NCBI GenBank assembly: GCA_021784255.1 | Contig: JAJXSZ010000182.1 | Coordinates: 1 to 6,479, forward strand | Length of the DNA: 6,479 bases | Origin: Pseudomonadota bacterium | GTDB lineage: Bacteria; Pseudomonadota; Alphaproteobacteria; Acetobacterales; Acetobacteraceae | Direction of reading: 5' to 3' | Part shown: positions 5,919 through 6,479 of the stretch, in pieces | How positions within the stretch are numbered: the stretch's first letter is position 1 | Layout: each line of letters begins with the position of its first letter | Translations under genes and position numbers: made by a program | Notes under the pieces: model-generated | Told to the model about the DNA's origin: nothing | What the model saw: the letters and a program-made list of their open reading frames with translations, nothing else | Databases searched by the model: none

Positions 5919-6089
5919 TCAGAGCCTGTCGTTGGTCTGGGTCGGCGCGATCCGCCGGCGCAGGGCGGCGCGGACGTCCTCCGGACGGATCGGCTTGAAC
6001 CACGGCAGGCGCCGGTCGAGCACCACCGCCCGCAGAAGAAACAGGCCGACGAAAAACAGGCTGATGACGAGGGAGATATCGTCGATCAC
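5919..6089 (-). CDS. Small single-helix membrane protein, 56 residues, directly upstream of the ligase
   Basis: This short frame runs from a GTG at 6089 to a TGA at 5921-5919. The product begins MIDDISLVISLFFVGLFLLR, giving one strong membrane helix (about residues 5-24), followed by a basic, proline-containing cytoplasmic-type tail (DRRLPWFKPIRPEDVRAALRRR within residues 25-46). It ends three bases before the ligase ATG on the same strand, so the two are almost certainly transcribed together and may be translationally coupled. The GTG is the only usable start before the helix, since the frame is closed by a stop at 6131, and it has only a weak GCGAG upstream. I recognise no family. The amphipathic design (short acidic N-terminus, helix, positively charged tail) suggests an N-out, C-in orientation and a possible small partner of the ligase, which is inference. 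It is too short for most gene callers. Confidence 0.55.
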   Translation of the reverse strand: MIDDISLVISLFFVGLFLLRAVVLDRRLPWFKPIRPEDVRAALRRRIAPTQTNDRL

Positions 6090-6106
6090 GGCGCGCTCGC
6101 GGATGG

Positions 6107-6133
6107 TTGGCGAGACGCCTGGACCCGGCTAAT
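6107..6133 (+). promoter_or_regulatory. Possible promoter for the Trm112 gene
   Basis: In the 66-base divergent gap before the Trm112 gene, TTGGCG (6107-6112) and GCTAAT (6128-6133) each match four of six bases of the σ70 consensus. The spacer is 15 bases, shorter than the ideal 17, so this is only a candidate. The gap must also contain the promoter for the minus-strand 56-residue protein and ligase, which I could not place. Confidence 0.2.
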
Positions 6134-6155
6134 TGGTCGCTGGAAAGAGGCGATC

Positions 6156-6356
6156 ATGCAGGACCCCACAGCCGATCCCGTCCCCGTCGATCCGCGCCTG
6201 CTCGAAATTCTCGTCTGCCCACTCACCCGCACGACCCTGGTTCTGGACCGCGAGCGGCAGGAACTGGTCAGCCGCGCGGCTGGGCTAGCCTACCCGATCC
6301 GCGACGGCATTCCCATCATGCTGCCCGACGAGGCACGCCACCTCGACGAAACTTGA
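6156..6356 (+). CDS. Trm112 family (UPF0434) protein
   Basis: A 66-residue protein of the Trm112/YcaR group. The core is recognisable: VDPRLLEILVCPLTRTTLVL (11-30), RQELVSRAAGLAYPIRDGIP (34-53) and IMLPDEARHLDE (54-65). Eukaryotic and archaeal Trm112 is an activating partner of several methyltransferases; the bacterial members are less well understood, and a similar partner role is inference. The single cysteine at residue 21 remains from the CPxC-type zinc site, so this copy probably binds no structural zinc; this matches my memory of other alphaproteobacterial members. The ATG at 6156 has AGAGG (6146-6150) five bases upstream. The frame is open far upstream, antisense to the ligase, but that extension is not protein-like. 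It is followed after one base by the DUF971 gene, so the two form a coupled housekeeping pair. Confidence 0.92.
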   Translation: MQDPTADPVPVDPRLLEILVCPLTRTTLVLDRERQELVSRAAGLAYPIRDGIPIMLPDEARHLDET

Positions 6357-6357
6357 C

Positions 6358-6479
6358 ATGCCCCTGGCCACCGAAATCCGCCTCAACCGCGCCGAGCGCC
6401 TGCTCCTCGTCACCTTCGACGACGCCACGACCGCGGAGCTGCCGGCCGAATACCTGCGCGTCGAGAGCCCGAGCGCGGA
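6358..6479 (+). CDS. DUF971 domain protein, N-terminal part
   Basis: The first 40 residues of a DUF971 protein (the domain also called the γ-butyrobetaine hydroxylase-like N-terminal domain) are visible before the window ends. The sequence TEIRLNRAERLLLVTFDD (5-22), followed by AELPAEYLRVESPSA (26-40), is characteristic: a β-strand pair and the LPAEYLRVxSPSAE block. Bacterial stand-alone members are about 100-130 residues, so roughly a third is present. Their function is not settled; some are linked to the Mrp/ApbC iron-sulphur carrier. The ATG at 6358 comes one base after the Trm112 stop (TGA C ATG) and has no ribosome binding site of its own, which points to translational coupling. Confidence 0.88.
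   Translation, partial: MPLATEIRLNRAERLLLVTFDDATTAELPAEYLRVESPSA

Noticed and set aside
5337..6155. Long N-terminal extension of the Trm112 frame, antisense to the ligase
   Set aside because: It reads as His/Arg/Glu/Gln-rich shadow sequence; family length (about 60-70 residues) and the AGAGG site support the start at 6156.

Overview
The window is very GC-rich DNA, densely packed with genes on both strands and with short intergenic gaps. The gene content suggests an alphaproteobacterium, probably Rhodospirillales or Hyphomicrobiales and perhaps close to Reyranella. That placement is inferred from protein family resemblance (a Trm112/UPF0434 protein of alphaproteobacterial type followed by a DUF971 protein, and the style of the acyl-CoA synthetase and β-helix proteins). 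No rRNA or other marker gene is present to confirm it. No tRNA, rRNA, CRISPR array, transposase or integrase was seen.

Layout. Positions 1-1636 are a minus-strand run: a FemAB/BcsL-like GNAT acyltransferase (1636 to 632), a 73-residue protein with one C-terminal membrane helix (514 to 293), and the first 77 residues of an AMP-forming acyl-CoA synthetase cut by the window edge (231 to 1). A 118-base divergent gap separates this run from a plus-strand run of three genes: a YdcF/ElyC-type DUF218 membrane protein (1755-2522), a second FemAB/BcsL-like acyltransferase (2551-3588) and an exported right-handed β-helix protein (3633-4559). This run ends tail to tail, only nine bases away, with a polytopic O-antigen-ligase-like protein on the minus strand (5915 to 4569). 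Directly upstream of the ligase is a very short reading frame for a 56-residue single-helix membrane protein (6089 to 5919). The right end carries two conserved plus-strand genes unrelated to the envelope: a Trm112-family protein (6156-6356) and the start of a DUF971 protein (6358 onward).

How the genes may work together. Two FemAB-fold acyltransferases, a YdcF/ElyC protein, a secreted β-helix protein and a Wzy_C-type ligase resembling the exosortase A-associated family are all envelope or surface-glycan functions. The simplest reading is a small accessory cluster for making, modifying or attaching a surface polysaccharide or glycan, set between housekeeping genes. No glycosyltransferase, flippase, exosortase or PEP-CTERM protein is visible, so the rest of any pathway must be elsewhere. 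The cluster function is inference; the individual family calls rest on visible motifs.
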